DNA of 64,000 nt from Zoroaster sp. YZ-2022 (GCA_029582265.1 CM055823.1:17508093-17572092); one strand, 5' to 3'; positions 23,522 through 34,559 are shown, numbered from the stretch's first letter. Notes: generated by a model from the letters alone, not told the origin. Numbers and translations: made by a program.

Positions 23522-23794
23522 GTTTCTGCACTATACATTGATTATCAGAAAGTATGGATACATTTAAATACATTTTATCAATGGTATAATTTGTTTGGGA
23601 TAATTATAACCACTAGTGTACTCTCCTTAATAGGCAGAGTACATCATCAGTGTATAATGTTTGGACAATTTCAAAATTTGAAGAAGACTTTCTTTGACAC
23701 CATGCTTTTTATAAGCAGACTTCCAAAAATCCTGGAATACACAGTGAAAGTACTTCTTCCTGTGGAACTTGTTCACAAAGATCAATTGAGTTAG
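23522..23794 (+). CDS. Open frame with possible alternative 3' exon, unidentified
   Basis: 91 codons, the latter half FGQFQNLKKTFFDTMLFISR then ILEYTVKVLLPVELVHK. The EY..KVLLPVELV segment parallels LLEY...YQELVYI of E12, hinting at a duplicated terminal exon, but this is weak. Not present in copy B. Confidence 0.25.
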   Translation, partial: VSALYIDYQKVWIHLNTFYQWYNLFGIIITTSVLSLIGRVHHQCIMFGQFQNLKKTFFDTMLFISRLPKILEYTVKVLLPVELVHKDQLS

Positions 23795-24271
23795 GTGTAA
23801 GGCACAACAAGGCTTAATGTTGGTATCAGTTACGGCCGTAAAAAGACACCATAATAATGCTTATGTATACAAATGAGCAAAACATTTGGACTATTTCAAC
23901 ATTTTAAGATACATGTCTTGCATTGACTCCATGAGATGATGTAAGGTGAGTGTTGTTTATAAGTAGACATCTAAAAAACAAAATGTAAAATACAACACTC
24001 ATAGTGGCTTTATAATGTATACCCCATGCTCTGATGACCGTAATTTAACCATTGATTTGTGAGAACCAAGTTAGACATCATTTCACATTGTGTTGCACAA
24101 CTATAAAGTTGAGATATTTCACGATTGAACATTTTAAGATTGAACATATAAATTTGAAACATTCCAATTTATAGTGCAATCTCCTATTTACAATTTAAGT
24201 TGGATATTTGTATATTATTTAATATATAAAATAATTATAATAAATTGTTGGTATTTGCTCCTTAATTTCCA

Positions 24272-25352
24272 CAGGTTGGTTACTGTACACTGCCTTTGAT
24301 GGTATTTGTATGATAGCTGTGATTTCTCTGGTCTTATTATTCCACAGGTTGGTTACTGTACACTGCCTTTGATGGTATTTGTATGATAGATGTGATTTCT
24401 CTGGTCTTATTATTCCACAGGTTGGTTACTGTACACTGCCTTTGATGGTATTTGTATGATAGCTGTGATTTCTCTGGTCTTATTATTCCACAGGTCGGTT
24501 ACTGTACACTGCCTTTGATGGTATTTGTATGATAGATGTGATTTCTCTGGTCTTATTATTCCACAGGTCGGTTACTGTACACTGCCTTTGATGGTATTTG
24601 TATGATAGCTGTGATTTCTCTGGTCTTATTATTCCACAGGTTGATTACTGTACACTGCCTTTGATGGTATTTGTATGATAGATGTGTTTTCTCTGGTCTT
24701 ATTATTCCACAGGTCGGTTACTGTACACTGCCTTTGATGGTATTTGTATGATAGATGTGATTTCTCTGGTCTTATTCCACAGGTTGATTACTGTACACTG
24801 CCTTTGATGGTATTTGTATGATAGCTGTGATTTATCTGGTCTTATTATTGCACAGGTTGGTTACTGTACACTGCCTTTGATGGTATTTGTATGATAGATG
24901 TGATTTCTCTGGTCTTATTATTCCACAGGTTGGTTACTGTACACTGCCTTTGATGGTATTTGTATGATAGATGTGTTTTCTCTGGTCTTATTATTCCACA
25001 GGTCGGTTACTGTACACTGCCTTTGATGGTATTTGTATGATAGCTGTGATTTCTCTGGTCTTATTATTCCACAGGTTGGTTGTACACTGCCTTTGATGGT
25101 ATTTGTATGATAGATGTGATTTCTTTGGTCTTATTATTCCACAGGTTGGTTACTGTACACTGCCTTTGATGGTATTTGTATGATAGATGTGTTTTCTCTG
25201 GTCTTATTATTCCACAGGTCGGTTACTGTACACTGCCTTTGATGGTATTTGTATGATAGCTGTGATTTCTCTGGTCTTATTATTCCACAGGTTGGTTGTA
25301 CACTGCCTTTGATGGTATTTGTATGATAGATGTGATTTCTCTGGTCTTATTA
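24272..25352 (+). repeat. 73-bp tandem satellite, about 15 units, each with a 3' splice-like signal
   Basis: Unit GGTTGGTTACTGTACACTGC...TTATTATTCCACA, 73 bp, with some 70- or 68-bp versions. Every junction reads TTATTATTCCACAG/GT, a good acceptor consensus. It has alternating GATAGCTG / GATAGATG variants in a roughly regular order, suggesting expansion in blocks of more than one unit. Completely absent in copy B. Confidence 0.96.
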
Positions 25353-26918
25353 AAGATGTATCACCCGTGTCTTCCACTATTTTACAGCAATTTTCTTTTT
25401 CATCATTTATTTGAGGAAGGGAAAATAATCGTCACAATCATGGTTTTACAGTAAATATGTACCAAACCTTTTACACTTTTTAACTGTTAAACCAAGCTTC
25501 TGACAAATGTTCCATTGAAAACAAAACAAAATTCCTTAAATTGCCAGTTAAACACGGTCAATACATATTTATTGATGAACCCATTCAGAGAACTTACAAA
25601 CACTAAACATTATACATTTGTCTTCTAATGTTGGACATTTTAAAATTGATAATTCTTGGATTGAATTTAAATGTTTAACATATCATCAGTGACTGACTTG
25701 AATTTTGAAATGAACCTACTTAAGAATTTGTATTTGATCTTGAGGTTTGCGCGTATACAATGTACATTCAGGTCCCATGTATTGTGCATTGTATTTATAT
25801 TTCTCCTTCAGGAAAAGGTGCGTGTGTGTGGGGGGGGGGGTGGTGGTATTCCTCAAAAAGGTTTGTGAAGCCCCCAATAACACCCTGACCTCTGTGTGTT
25901 TTTGGTTTTCTAAAATAATTAAGCACTCAAACATTGGCGATATAAATATTGTTTTAACCCATTGAATCATTAAAGTTACCTGTACGCGCTTGACCTATTA
26001 TCTGTTTTGTCATGTTTGTGTTGTTTCCTTGAAGGGAAGTGCAATTTTATAAAGTTATAATTAACTTGACTGATTGGACATAAATAATTTGTGTGATGAA
26101 TTAATCAATTTTATGAATTAACATTTCAATATTAAAATTTTGAAATTGATAAATTCAATAACATGTACTGCAAAGCCATTGAGAAAAGAATGTTGTTAAT
26201 GTTGTGTTTATTTTGTAGTTACTGTTTTAGCTGATAGATGGTCAAAATGTATTAGGTTCTTTAGGTTACAGAGAATTGTTGGGGACATCCTGATTGAGAA
26301 AAATAGGATGGGGCTTCTATTTTTGTGGTCCATACTTTAAAATCCCCTACTTAACTGGTCCTGGGGTTAGGGTAGGGTTCATTTTGTAGAATTATTTGTT
26401 TTAGATGGGGCTCTACATTATCAAGACAAAACACTTACTGAGATGAATCCTTCCCTAAAAGTATGTGTAAATTGACATGTATGGATTTTACACACATCAT
26501 GATCACTTTATTGACCCAGCTCACTTTATTGACCCAGCTCGATAATGCCAAAATTGGCAATATAATTTGTTCTACTCTATCTAAGTTGTATAGAACAGTA
26601 CTCAGTATGTGGTTTACGATGATCAGGTCAGTAGTCAATAAAGAGGGTACTTGAACAAGGGCATGATAATTTGAAACCTACCGACAAAAGTCCTGTCTTA
26701 CAAAGTATTGATTTTTAAAGATTTATTTATTGAAATTACAAATATGGATTTTTTGTATAATTAAGTATGCTCAAAAGATTTAGGTACACAATGTGTTTGA
26801 AACCCTTCATTATTGACTACTACTGACTTCCCATTTTGTAGATTGTCTTTTCAGTAACTCATTCTCACCATCTATCCACAAACCTACCCGTATCATTGAC
26901 TCCACAGCTACGTTAATA
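25353..26918 (+). other. Region without recognisable gene, matches about 58,170-59,800
   Basis: AT-rich, collinear with copy B. A 10-base G run near 25,829 is the only notable tract. A tandem CACTTTATTGACCCAGCT pair at 26,504-26,538 is present once in B. Confidence 0.5.
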
Positions 26919-27190
26919 AACACCTCACAAAAAGAAAGTCCCCACCTGTATGTTTTAAAAATATTTTTAAATTTTAGAGACTTATGAGCATAAACATGAT
27001 ATGACGATTTAGCCTGATCATCGACACACATGTTGCAAGCAAGATTTGTGCGGATAACGTTGCGCATCAGTGCACACAACTCGGTTGATTGTGTGGGGTA
27101 CCTGTTCATTTCTCACAACTTTGCTTTGTGGCTCATAATAACGCCCCTGAACTCAAGCAAAATGGGTTATCCTTTGACATCAGCTTTATT
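26919..27190 (+). repeat. Left terminal inverted repeat of the Tc1-like element
   Basis: Starts AACACCTCACAAAAAGAAAG and ends near CATCAGCTTTATT. Differences from the right arm include an ACACACATG/ACACATG two-base indel and single substitutions. Confidence 0.93.
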
Positions 27191-27244
27191 TGTCTGTTAC
27201 ATAATGTCTTGGAGCACTTTTAAACTAAAGACCTATTATTGAAT

Positions 27245-28766
27245 GTTCATTTGCCAAATGGTCCTTGGACAAGGAAGTTTTCAAAAATTACCGACCAGTA
27301 GCGAATTTAAAGTACCTTGGAAAAACAATCGAGCGAGTTGTTTCATCACGGATCTCTGACCATGTTCGTGCTAATAACCTGTCGGACACATTTCAGTCGG
27401 CCTACAAACCATTTCATGGAACGGACACTGCTCTTCTTCGCGTCAACAATGACATTTTATCTGCCATGGATGAGGGGAAAATCACTGCATTAGTTTTGTT
27501 AGACTTAAGCGCCGCTTTTGACACTGTCGATCATAAAATCCTTCTCTCCCGCCTTCAGTACTATCTTGGAATACATGACACAGCCCTGGATTGGTGTAAG
27601 TCCTACCTTTGAAATAGGCCTCAGCATGTTTGTATTGGTAACGCTATCTCCGAGCCTGTTACTCTTGATTATTCTGTACCCCAAGGCTCTGTGCTCGGCC
27701 CACAGTGGTTTACTGTTTATACCTTTCCAGTTCGTGATATCATTTTGAAGTATAATTTAAATTACCATGTTTACGCTGATGACACGCAGCTTTACATTAC
27801 TTTTAAATCTTCTCAAGAACCTGCTGATTCCTGCATTAAAACACTGGAGAAATGTATTCAAGAGATTCGAAGTTGATGAGACAAAACTTCCTGAAATTGA
27901 ACGATGAAAAACAGAATTTGTTCTATTTGGATCACGTCAGCAATTGTCTAAAGTTTCTCTTCCATTTATTACAATTGGTGACTTGCAGATAACCCCTCAT
28001 TACATGCACGTAATTTGGGTGTTATATTTGACTCGACAATGACTTTAAAACCACATATCTCCAACATTGTTCGTATATCATCATTTCATATCAGAAATAT
28101 AAGCCGAATTAGGAAATACTTGAATAAAAGTGCTGCTGAACAAATTATACATGCATTTGTCACATCACGGCTCGATAACGGAATGTTTCTCCTTTACGGC
28201 TTCCGCAGAATCAAATATCTCGTCTTCAGCACATACAAAACACAGCAGCTCGTGTTGTGACTTTGTCCAGAAAGTCATGCCATATCACGCCAATCTTGAA
28301 AGAACTGCACTGGCTTCCTGTTTCACAGAGAATTGTTTTTAAACTTATGCTAATTGTTCACAAATCTTTTAATAACATTGCTCCAATTTATATTTCTGAA
28401 CTACTTAAAGTCTACACTCCATCACGCAATTTGCGCTCCAGCAACATGTCACTCCTCAAGGAACCAACTTCAAAACGGAACTGGGGTGATAGGTCGTTTT
28501 CTGTCGCAGCTCCGAGACTCTGGAATCATCTTCCAACTAAACTCAAATCTTGTCATAGTATAACCAGATTCAAGTCGATGCTTAAACTCATCTTATGTCA
28601 CAACTCTTCAAAGATGATGTATATTTGTAATTGCATTGTAGGTACATGTATCTCGGTACATAATTTGTTTTCCTATGCTATCATTGTATATTGTTTGTAT
28701 TAATGTTTTTCTTGTGTTCCGCGCCGTGAGCGCCCAGCAGGGTGGATATGTGCGCGCTAAAAATCT

Positions 28767-28770
<4 letters not shown>
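27245..28770 (+). pseudogene. CR1/L2-like LINE reverse transcriptase, nested in the Tc1-like element
   Basis: Motifs in order: FKNYRPVANLKYLGKTIERV (RT entry), LVLLDLSAAFDTVDH, VPQGSVLGPQ and HVYADDTQLYI (catalytic YADD), then LGVIFDSTMTLKPHI, LHWLPVSQRIVFK and APRLWNHLP. Lesions: an in-frame TGA at 27,610 where the family has SYLS, a frameshift near 27,870, and another near 28,200. The 5' part with the endonuclease is absent. The element ends with GCGCGCTAAAAATCTGT and an (ATT)n tail. It sits between the left arm and the transposase of the host transposon and is absent from copy B. Confidence 0.9.

Positions 28771-28846
<76 letters not shown>
28769..28846. repeat. (ATT)n microsatellite, LINE tail
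   Basis: About 26 triplets directly following the LINE 3' end; its last triplet abuts the ATG of the transposase frame. Poly-Tyr and poly-Ile frames across it are artefacts. Confidence 0.97.
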
Positions 28847-28848
<2 letters not shown>

Positions 28849-28867
28849 GCACATTGCTGGATATGCC

Positions 28868-29996
28868 ATGGGTCGTTTATCAATTGCTAATCGGGGTAGA
28901 GCTCTGGGTCTACTGGAATCTGAAGGTCAGCCAGAGAAGTGGTTAGAACACTTAATGTCGACCCCCAAAACCATAAGAAATTTGATGCATCGCCATCACA
29001 CAACTGGAACTGTTGCAGACAGGCCACGATCCGGACGCCCACGTGTAACCACCCAGCGACAGGATCGTTACCTTGTTAACATCGCCACAAGGAGCAGGAG
29101 GCTGACAGGTAAGTTTTGGTATTCGAGTAGCCAGAAAATGGATCGCACTTCACATGAAAGTTTTTTGGTTTTTTTCATCATCTTTAATTTTTCTGTGTTT
29201 GTTCTTGTCATTGGCAGCCAAAGGCATTTGCACACGGTTCCAAGGTGCTCACAGAGGTCCCATCAGCGCCCAGACAGTCAGAAACAGGCTCCACAGGCAT
29301 GGTCTGCGCGCCAGGCGTCTAGTGAAGAAGCCGTTGCTGTCTGCTAGACACAAGGCAACCCGTTTGGCTTGGGCCAGAGAACATGTCAGGTGGACCCGTC
29401 ATCAGTGGAGTCACGTTTTATTCAGTGACGAGGTTCGGGTATGGCTGCGCCATATTGATGGTCGACGACGTGTCTGGCGTCGCTTGGGGGAGAAACATTC
29501 AGAGCCATGTGTCCAGCCTGTGGTGGCATTTGGAGGGGGCAGTGTGATGGCATGGGCAGGCATTAGCACAGGGGGCAAGACAGACCTATTCATCATTAAT
29601 GGAAATCTTAATGGGCAGCGCTATGTCGACGAAGTTCTGCGCCCCCATGTCATTCCATACGCAGGTGCCATTGGGGAGGATTTTGTTTTCATGGACGATA
29701 ACGCTCGTCCACACCGAGGTCGACTGGCCAACGATTTTGTGCAGGATGAGGGTGTTTTCAGGATGGAGTGGCCACCTGCATCTCCAGACTTAAACCCCAT
29801 CGAGCATCTTTGGGACAAATTGAAACAGTCCGTGGATGCTCGAATCGGGCAGGAAACCACCCTGAGAGACCTTCCACAGTTAATGGTTGAAGCATGGGAA
29901 GGTATTGCCCAGGTCCGCATCCGTCGCCTCATAAACAGTATGCACCGAAGGTGTCGGGCAGCAATCGACAATCGTGGCGGTTATACCCCTTACTGA
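28868..29996 (+). CDS. Tc1-like transposase, two exons
   Basis: Cut-and-paste transposase that would bind the inverted ends and insert at TA. Exon 1 is 28,868-29,108. A 109-bp intron (29,109-29,217) has GTAAGT and a T-rich TTGGCAG acceptor. Exon 2 is 29,218-29,996. The join reads SRRLTAKGICTRF, giving 339 residues, the usual size for the family. Exon 1 carries the helix-turn-helix and GTVADRPRSGRPRVT linker; exon 2 has the catalytic Asp in VLFSDE, the second in FMDDNARPH, and the Glu in SPDLNPIEHLWD with 34 residues between the last two (DD34E). ATG 28,868 (MGRLS) fits family N-termini; an upstream ATG at 28,847 adds seven residues coded partly by LINE-tail-adjacent sequence. The GC content is higher than the surroundings. 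No stop or frameshift seen. Confidence 0.93.
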
Positions 29997-30034
29997 ACAA
30001 ACCCAACATGCTGCTTATGTCTTAAGTATTGGTC

Positions 30035-30306
30035 AATAAAGCTGATGACAAAAGGGATAACCCATTTTGCTTGAGTTCAGGGGCGTTATTTTGAGCCACA
30101 ATGCAAAGTTGTGAGAAATGAACAGGTACCCCCACACAATCAACCGAGTTGTGTGCACTGATGCGCAACGTTATCCGCACAAATCTTGCTTGCAACATGT
30201 GTCGATGATCAGGCTAAATCGTCATATCATGTTTATGCTCATAAGTCTCTAAAATTTAAAAATATTTTTAAAACATACAGGTGGGGACTTTCTTTTGTGA
30301 GGTGTT
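30035..30306 (-). repeat. Right terminal inverted repeat of the Tc1-like element
   Basis: Inverse of the left arm. Its inner edge contains AATAAA (30,035-30,040), 39 bases after the transposase stop, so the arm probably supplies the polyadenylation signal. Confidence 0.93.
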
Positions 30307-30600
30307 TAGATAACATCCTTACTAATAGTTGTGATTACCATCCAAATCTAGAATCTTGTTTTGCGATGCTTCCGATCATCTACTACCCATTTTTTCTCAT
30401 GATTTAATTACATGGTTCACATGTCAATAAAGAGAAATTCACTCAATCCTTCAGATTGTATCAAGAAAACATTCAGTTTCAACAACACTGTTCACTAGAG
30501 GAAATGTACCATGTGATACTGCTTATAATACCTTCATCACTATGTTTACCCATCTTATGATTCTCATTTCCCAGTTCAAAATATCAGTCATAATAGAAGA
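30307..30600 (+). other. Copy A sequence right of the transposon
   Basis: Continues the duplication match (59,815-60,120 in copy B). No gene recognised. Confidence 0.5.
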
Positions 30601-30860
30601 TTAAAATCATAGATGACCAATGGCATCATACAATCCATCAAACACAAAAACAAATTGTATAAGAACTTCCTGGTCAAACCAAAGAATACCAACAAATGAA
30701 GTACAAGAAATTATGTAACAAAACATAATGGTCTTATCAAAGTTGTCAAAGTCAGGTACTATGCAGAGAAGTTTTCTGATGCTAAATCCAATATCAAACA
30801 AACCTGGAACATTATAAATTATATTCTCTAAGAAAAACTCCCCACGCAACAACTCGGTGT
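30600..30860 (+). pseudogene. LINE endonuclease-RT linker remnant
   Basis: Broken frames read QSIKHKNKLYKNFLVKP, then VVKVRYYAEKFSDAKSNIKQ and TWNIINYIL, the basic stretch between endonuclease and RT of CR1/L2-type LINEs (…YY..K..K.N.K.TW..IN.IL). Equivalent pieces occur at 60,135-60,350 and 38,090-38,215. Confidence 0.6.
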
Positions 30861-31017
30861 GATTTCAACTCCAACTGACGAATGCTTTAAAAACAAGGCC
30901 CAAACGAATAGACAATCAATATTTAAACAAACTAAATTGCCTCTTTTGCACGAATTATTCGCTTATTAATATTTTAATACATGAAAAATTCTGGAGATTA
31001 TTCTTTAGCCACCCAGC

Positions 31018-31320
31018 TTGAATTAAATCTTAATAAAAACTTGGTATTTTTGCTTCCATCAGTTTAGGATTGTTAAAGACAAAACAACCAAGATTTTGAT
31101 CATTTGGATCTAAAAATCTAATAATTATTTCAATTTTTCTTGAGTTTTGGTATATTTTTGCAGACAGTTTAATGTTAACGCATCTATTTTGCATGTGATG
31201 ATGATTAATCCAGTTGCACCTAATTCTGGAGATCCCCTCATAGTGTCTGTTTTGATTTTGGCTGGTTTCGATGACCAATAAAATTGCATGATAACTTTAT
31301 CCATTTCTTAGTCATTTAGT
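31018..31320 (-). pseudogene. L1/Tx1-like LINE, C-terminal remnant
   Basis: On the minus strand: MDKVIMQFYWSSKPAKIKTD then a degraded G-L stretch and LQKYTKTQEKLK. This corresponds to the F-W-x-x-K-x-x-K-I-K-x-x-T block following the RT domain in L1-type ORF2. Broken by stops. Repeated twice in copy B. Confidence 0.6.
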
Positions 31321-31733
31321 AATATTTCTATTCAAAATAATCTTCACTATGTTTATTCTCTCTGCCCAATTGTCTTTCTGCCCAATTAAAATTTTAAATT
31401 TTAAACTATAAGCCTTGGGTTTTCTGATTGTTGATTTTGAACCGGATCCTTCAATATTGAGAAGACCTATAGGTCTCCATTTTTAAGTCAATTTTTCGCC
31501 TCTGTTTTTTCTTTCTTCTTTTTTCAATTTCAAAGTATTTTTTTAATAACAATAAATTAATAATATTGTTGAAATTGCATTTCGATATTCAATTGAAACA
31601 GCATACATATATTTCGATCGGCAAACATGAACTACGCACTTCAACTAATTTGCTTACAGTGATACGTAACTTCAGTCAACAGAAATCGGTGGCACAATGC
31701 TGCGTGATTGAAATTAATGACATAAATACTTAC

Positions 31734-31805
31734 AATTGTCGCAGATTCTGTAGACCATCAAATGTTCCGGGTTCAATTTCACTGATTTTGTTGTTACGTA
31801 GATAC
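31734..31805 (-). CDS. 72-nt exon coding one leucine-rich repeat (LRR)
   Basis: On the minus strand TTTGTTTTCCATCTTAG precedes and GTAAGTATTTATG follows. The exon is exactly 72 nt: one base completing a split codon, YLRNNKISEIEPGTFDGLQN plus LRQ, and two bases TT of the next split Leu. Thus intron phase is 2-2 and each exon is a self-contained 24-residue repeat, the pattern seen in LGR-type receptors, Slit and similar extracellular LRR proteins (family knowledge). Consensus positions L.L..N.IS.I..G.F.GL are all filled. Ligand or gene identity cannot be told. Confidence 0.8.
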
Positions 31806-31809
31806 CTAA

Positions 31810-32225
31810 GATGGAAAACAAAGAAGGGTTAAAAATCCATCTCAGCAGATAAAAGATGTGCATCTGGCGTATCCACACCATTCACCTCCATGGTTTTAAC
31901 TTACAGGAAGGGAATGACTAATTTTACTTTTTTTCCCACCGCCATTTAACATTAATTTGTTTTATGTATGTGTTGCTTGTTAATTCATTTGTCTCCTGTC
32001 TGACTTTTTTAAATTTTCACTCATCCTTATTTTCTTCTTTCAGTCATAAACTCCTGCTCTCCTTGTACCCACATTTATTCAACATTGTTTTTCCGTTGAT
32101 GCTTTTGGCAGAAAAACGTATATTTACTCAGTTTTTCTCTGCCAACATTATGTATGCAATCTGGAGTAGCTGTGTCCCATTTGTGAGATTAGTAATGTTT
32201 AATATTTTCCCTTTACTTCTAGCTC
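31810..32225 (-). other. LRR intron sequence, no further exon seen
   Basis: Between the LRR exon and the L1-like linker remnant. Collinear with 61,380-61,750 and 62,700-63,050. Pyrimidine-rich on the plus strand; no motif identified. Confidence 0.4.
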
Positions 32226-32227
32226 AG

Positions 32228-32600
32228 TCATGGTATTGTTAGAAGGATTGCTAACAAAATAATTGTACCGTTTTTAAACATCTTCTTCCCGTTTTTCTTG
32301 TATGATTTCTCGCCTTCATAATATTTAATAATTTTGTAGCCTATTTTTCCAATATCCCACCAAACAAATAAACAATCATAACGGTCTTTTGGGTTATCCA
32401 AAATTTCCAAATCCATTCAACACGAGTTTTACATTTGTAGTCTTTATGAAGTTCATTATTACAAATCCATCTTCCCTTTCCTGTGGGAATGGTTTGATAA
32501 TCAAAACGGACAATTACTGTACTGTGATCTGACAGACCGAAATTTCTTGTAGTTGTTATCCGAGTGTTTCTGAAATTAGAACATAATCAATTTAACTCGG
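32228..32600 (-). pseudogene. L1/Tx1-like LINE, endonuclease C-terminus and linker
   Basis: Minus strand: FGLSDHSTVIVRFDY, where SDH is the catalytic Asp-His motif of APE-type endonucleases. It is followed by GKGRWICNNELHKD (cognate of GxGxWxxNxxLLxD). Then, after a frame change, VWWDIGKIGYKIIKYYEGEK, the WWD linker typical of L1-type ORF2. Collinear with 63,170-63,400 in copy B. Confidence 0.75.
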
Positions 32601-32710
32601 TCTTTTAATTAATTTAGGGTAAAAATGTTCTATCCTGGTTTATTCTCTATGTATCGCCAAATATCAATGAGTTCGTTTTACTGAATAATTTTACAAAGAG
32701 AAGTTTTGCT

Positions 32711-32908
32711 TTAATCGTAAATATTTCTTGAATCTAACCGACAGTTAAGATTACCTCCAATAATGTAATTATATTTAGGATATGTTATCCAAAAGGGAGT
32801 TCCCAAATTCCACAAAAAATTGCTTCCGCAAAGAAGCACCATTTGTGACACAAACAGTGACACAATCAATTTCTTTGTAATTATTGTCAATATTACTTCT
32901 GATTTCAC
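32711..32908 (-). pseudogene. L1/Tx1-like LINE, endonuclease middle part
   Basis: 65 codons ending WITYPKYNYIIGGNLNCRLD, where GGNLN stands for the GGDFN metal-binding motif of APE endonucleases. In order and orientation with the SDH fragment at 32,540, so one decayed ORF2 runs right to left. Confidence 0.75.
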
Positions 32909-33149
32909 TGTGGTTATTCATAAGAATGTTGCATAAGTCTTTCCGTGAGAATTAATCACAATTGATTAGTTGTGATAGTTACGTTGTGTCGTTAAAGAAC
33001 TATGTTGTTTTGCCGTTAATATAATCAGAGAAATGAAAGTAAGAAATGATTTTCAATACACAACACTTGAGTGCATCAAAATTAAGAACCAACATCCTTG
33101 AAGTACAGCCCTCCATTTAAAAGTGTGTCATCGTACGGCAGATCGGTGT

Positions 33150-34480
33150 TTTAGAATAAAAATTCAATAAATTAAAATAAAGAAAAATTAAAAACACTGG
33201 AGAATTCCATAATACAACTTCAAATCTGCTGATCTCAGATTTACGTCTGCCCTTTGAAATACCGCAAGAAAAGAGAAAATAACTCGGATCCTGTTGTATC
33301 AACAGCTCTCCCGCCAAAGTGGACCATCTTGAAGAAGTGCTCTGAATCTTGAACAATACCTCCCACAGCTTCAAAATGAAAAGTATGTGGGTAATTTGAT
33401 CTTGACCCTGACAGTACTAGTGATCAGTAAAAAATATGAAATTTATTTCCGCGTGCAGCCTCATTAGGCCAATATAGAAAATAAAGTCATTATAAAGTAG
33501 GGTTAATAACAATTTGTTAAAGTAGATAGCCTACATCGGTATATATTCATCAATGTTCTCAGATTTTCCTGAAATCGTAACTTTGTGAAACGTTGTCATG
33601 GTATCAAACAAGTTGAACAATTGTCTTGCCCGAGGTTCACTCATTAGAAAACTAAATTTACGAATCTCGATAGACAACATTTGAGTGAATCGAAATATAA
33701 AACAAAAATATAAGTTCGTTGTTCTTTATTTAGCTCTAATTAATAAGTGTGATATGCTGTAACGATTTGTGAATTAGTTTGAAACGAACAATGCAAACTT
33801 CCTCTATAAAGAAAATGTATTATATGAGTATGTTTAACGATTCATGATATACATGTAGCCTCAACAACTGATCCGTGAAATGTAGCTCATTAATGTCTTC
33901 AATCGGCAGGAAACACAAACTTTGTGTAACTTCAGTTAAAATTAATTCTATGCTCTGGCCCTGGGTGAAAGTTGTTGTTATTTTCATATATGGAAGACGG
34001 AATAAAAAACGAAGTATGGTTTATAAAAAAAATATTTAAACAAAATACATTGGTAATAAGTATCAATTTTCTCAGATTTTCAAGAAAGCATATAATTGAT
34101 TTAATTGATTTAATTTTGCCCTACAAACGACGTGTGTATATCATCAGAAAGAAAGCATATAGATGCCATGGTATCAAACAATCTGATAAATGATCCTGCC
34201 CGAGGTTCACTGAATATCAACACAAATTATTTAAGTGCATCGACATAAAAAGCTGTGGTGACATACTACCCTCTATTGACCACATTTTAAATACAACAAT
34301 TTGTTGCTGATAATGTTGTGTCACACCGAGACAATAGTGAAAATGCATACATATACGTTTTTTCCGATCGGCAAATATGAACATCACACTTTTTCAAATT
34401 TATTTTGTCGTCAATCGTAATTTCATTTGAAGGGAATCGTTTTCCTGATGCTACGTGATTGCAATTCATGGCATGGAAAC
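33150..34480. other. Diverged copies of the LRR-intron unit
   Basis: Just right of the duplication match. CATGGTATCAAACAA...TGCCCGAGGTTCACT occurs at 33,598-33,644 and 34,168-34,212, and TTCTCAGATTTTCC words recur, so this is an older internal repeat. TTTTGCCCTACAAACGACGTGTGTATA (34,114) matches 14,138-14,164. No open exon found. Confidence 0.4.
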
Positions 34481-34483
34481 TAA

Positions 34484-34555
34484 CACAAAGTGAGCTTTTT
34501 TAGACCATCAAATGTTCCTTGATCAATGAACCGATATTGTTGTTGAACAGCCATT
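34484..34555 (-). pseudogene. Decayed LRR exon
   Basis: On the minus strand LFNNNIGS is followed, after a one-base slip, by IDQGTFDGLKKLTL, the same repeat as the intact 72-nt exons. Flanking intron text (GATCGGCAAA, CTACGTGATTG) also matches their flanks. The downstream GTAAGT has become GTGTTAG. Confidence 0.6.
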
Positions 34556-34559
34556 CAAT

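Larger units (their letters stand above)
26919..30306 (+). mobile_element. Tc1-like DNA transposon with 272-bp terminal inverted repeats
   Basis: The outermost bases AACACCTCAC and GTGAGGTGTT are flanked by TA on each side (26,917-26,918; 30,307-30,308). Left arm 26,919-27,190 and right arm 30,035-30,306 are each 272 bp and differ at only a few positions. Copy B shows the unoccupied site (CGTTAATAACAACAGTATCC near 59,805). Inside are a LINE fragment with an (ATT)n tail and then an apparently complete transposase. Near-identical arms and an intact gene point to recent activity. Confidence 0.94.

Noticed and set aside
28675..28869. Poly-Tyr and poly-Ile proteins
   Set aside because: (ATT)n LINE tail.
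29411..29971. Minus-strand frames over the transposase
   Set aside because: Shadows of the DD34E gene.
31566..31832. Plus-strand 88-codon frame repeated at 61,134 and 62,455
   Set aside because: Antisense shadow of the LRR exon and its intron; the LRR reading on the minus strand has splice sites and consensus residues.
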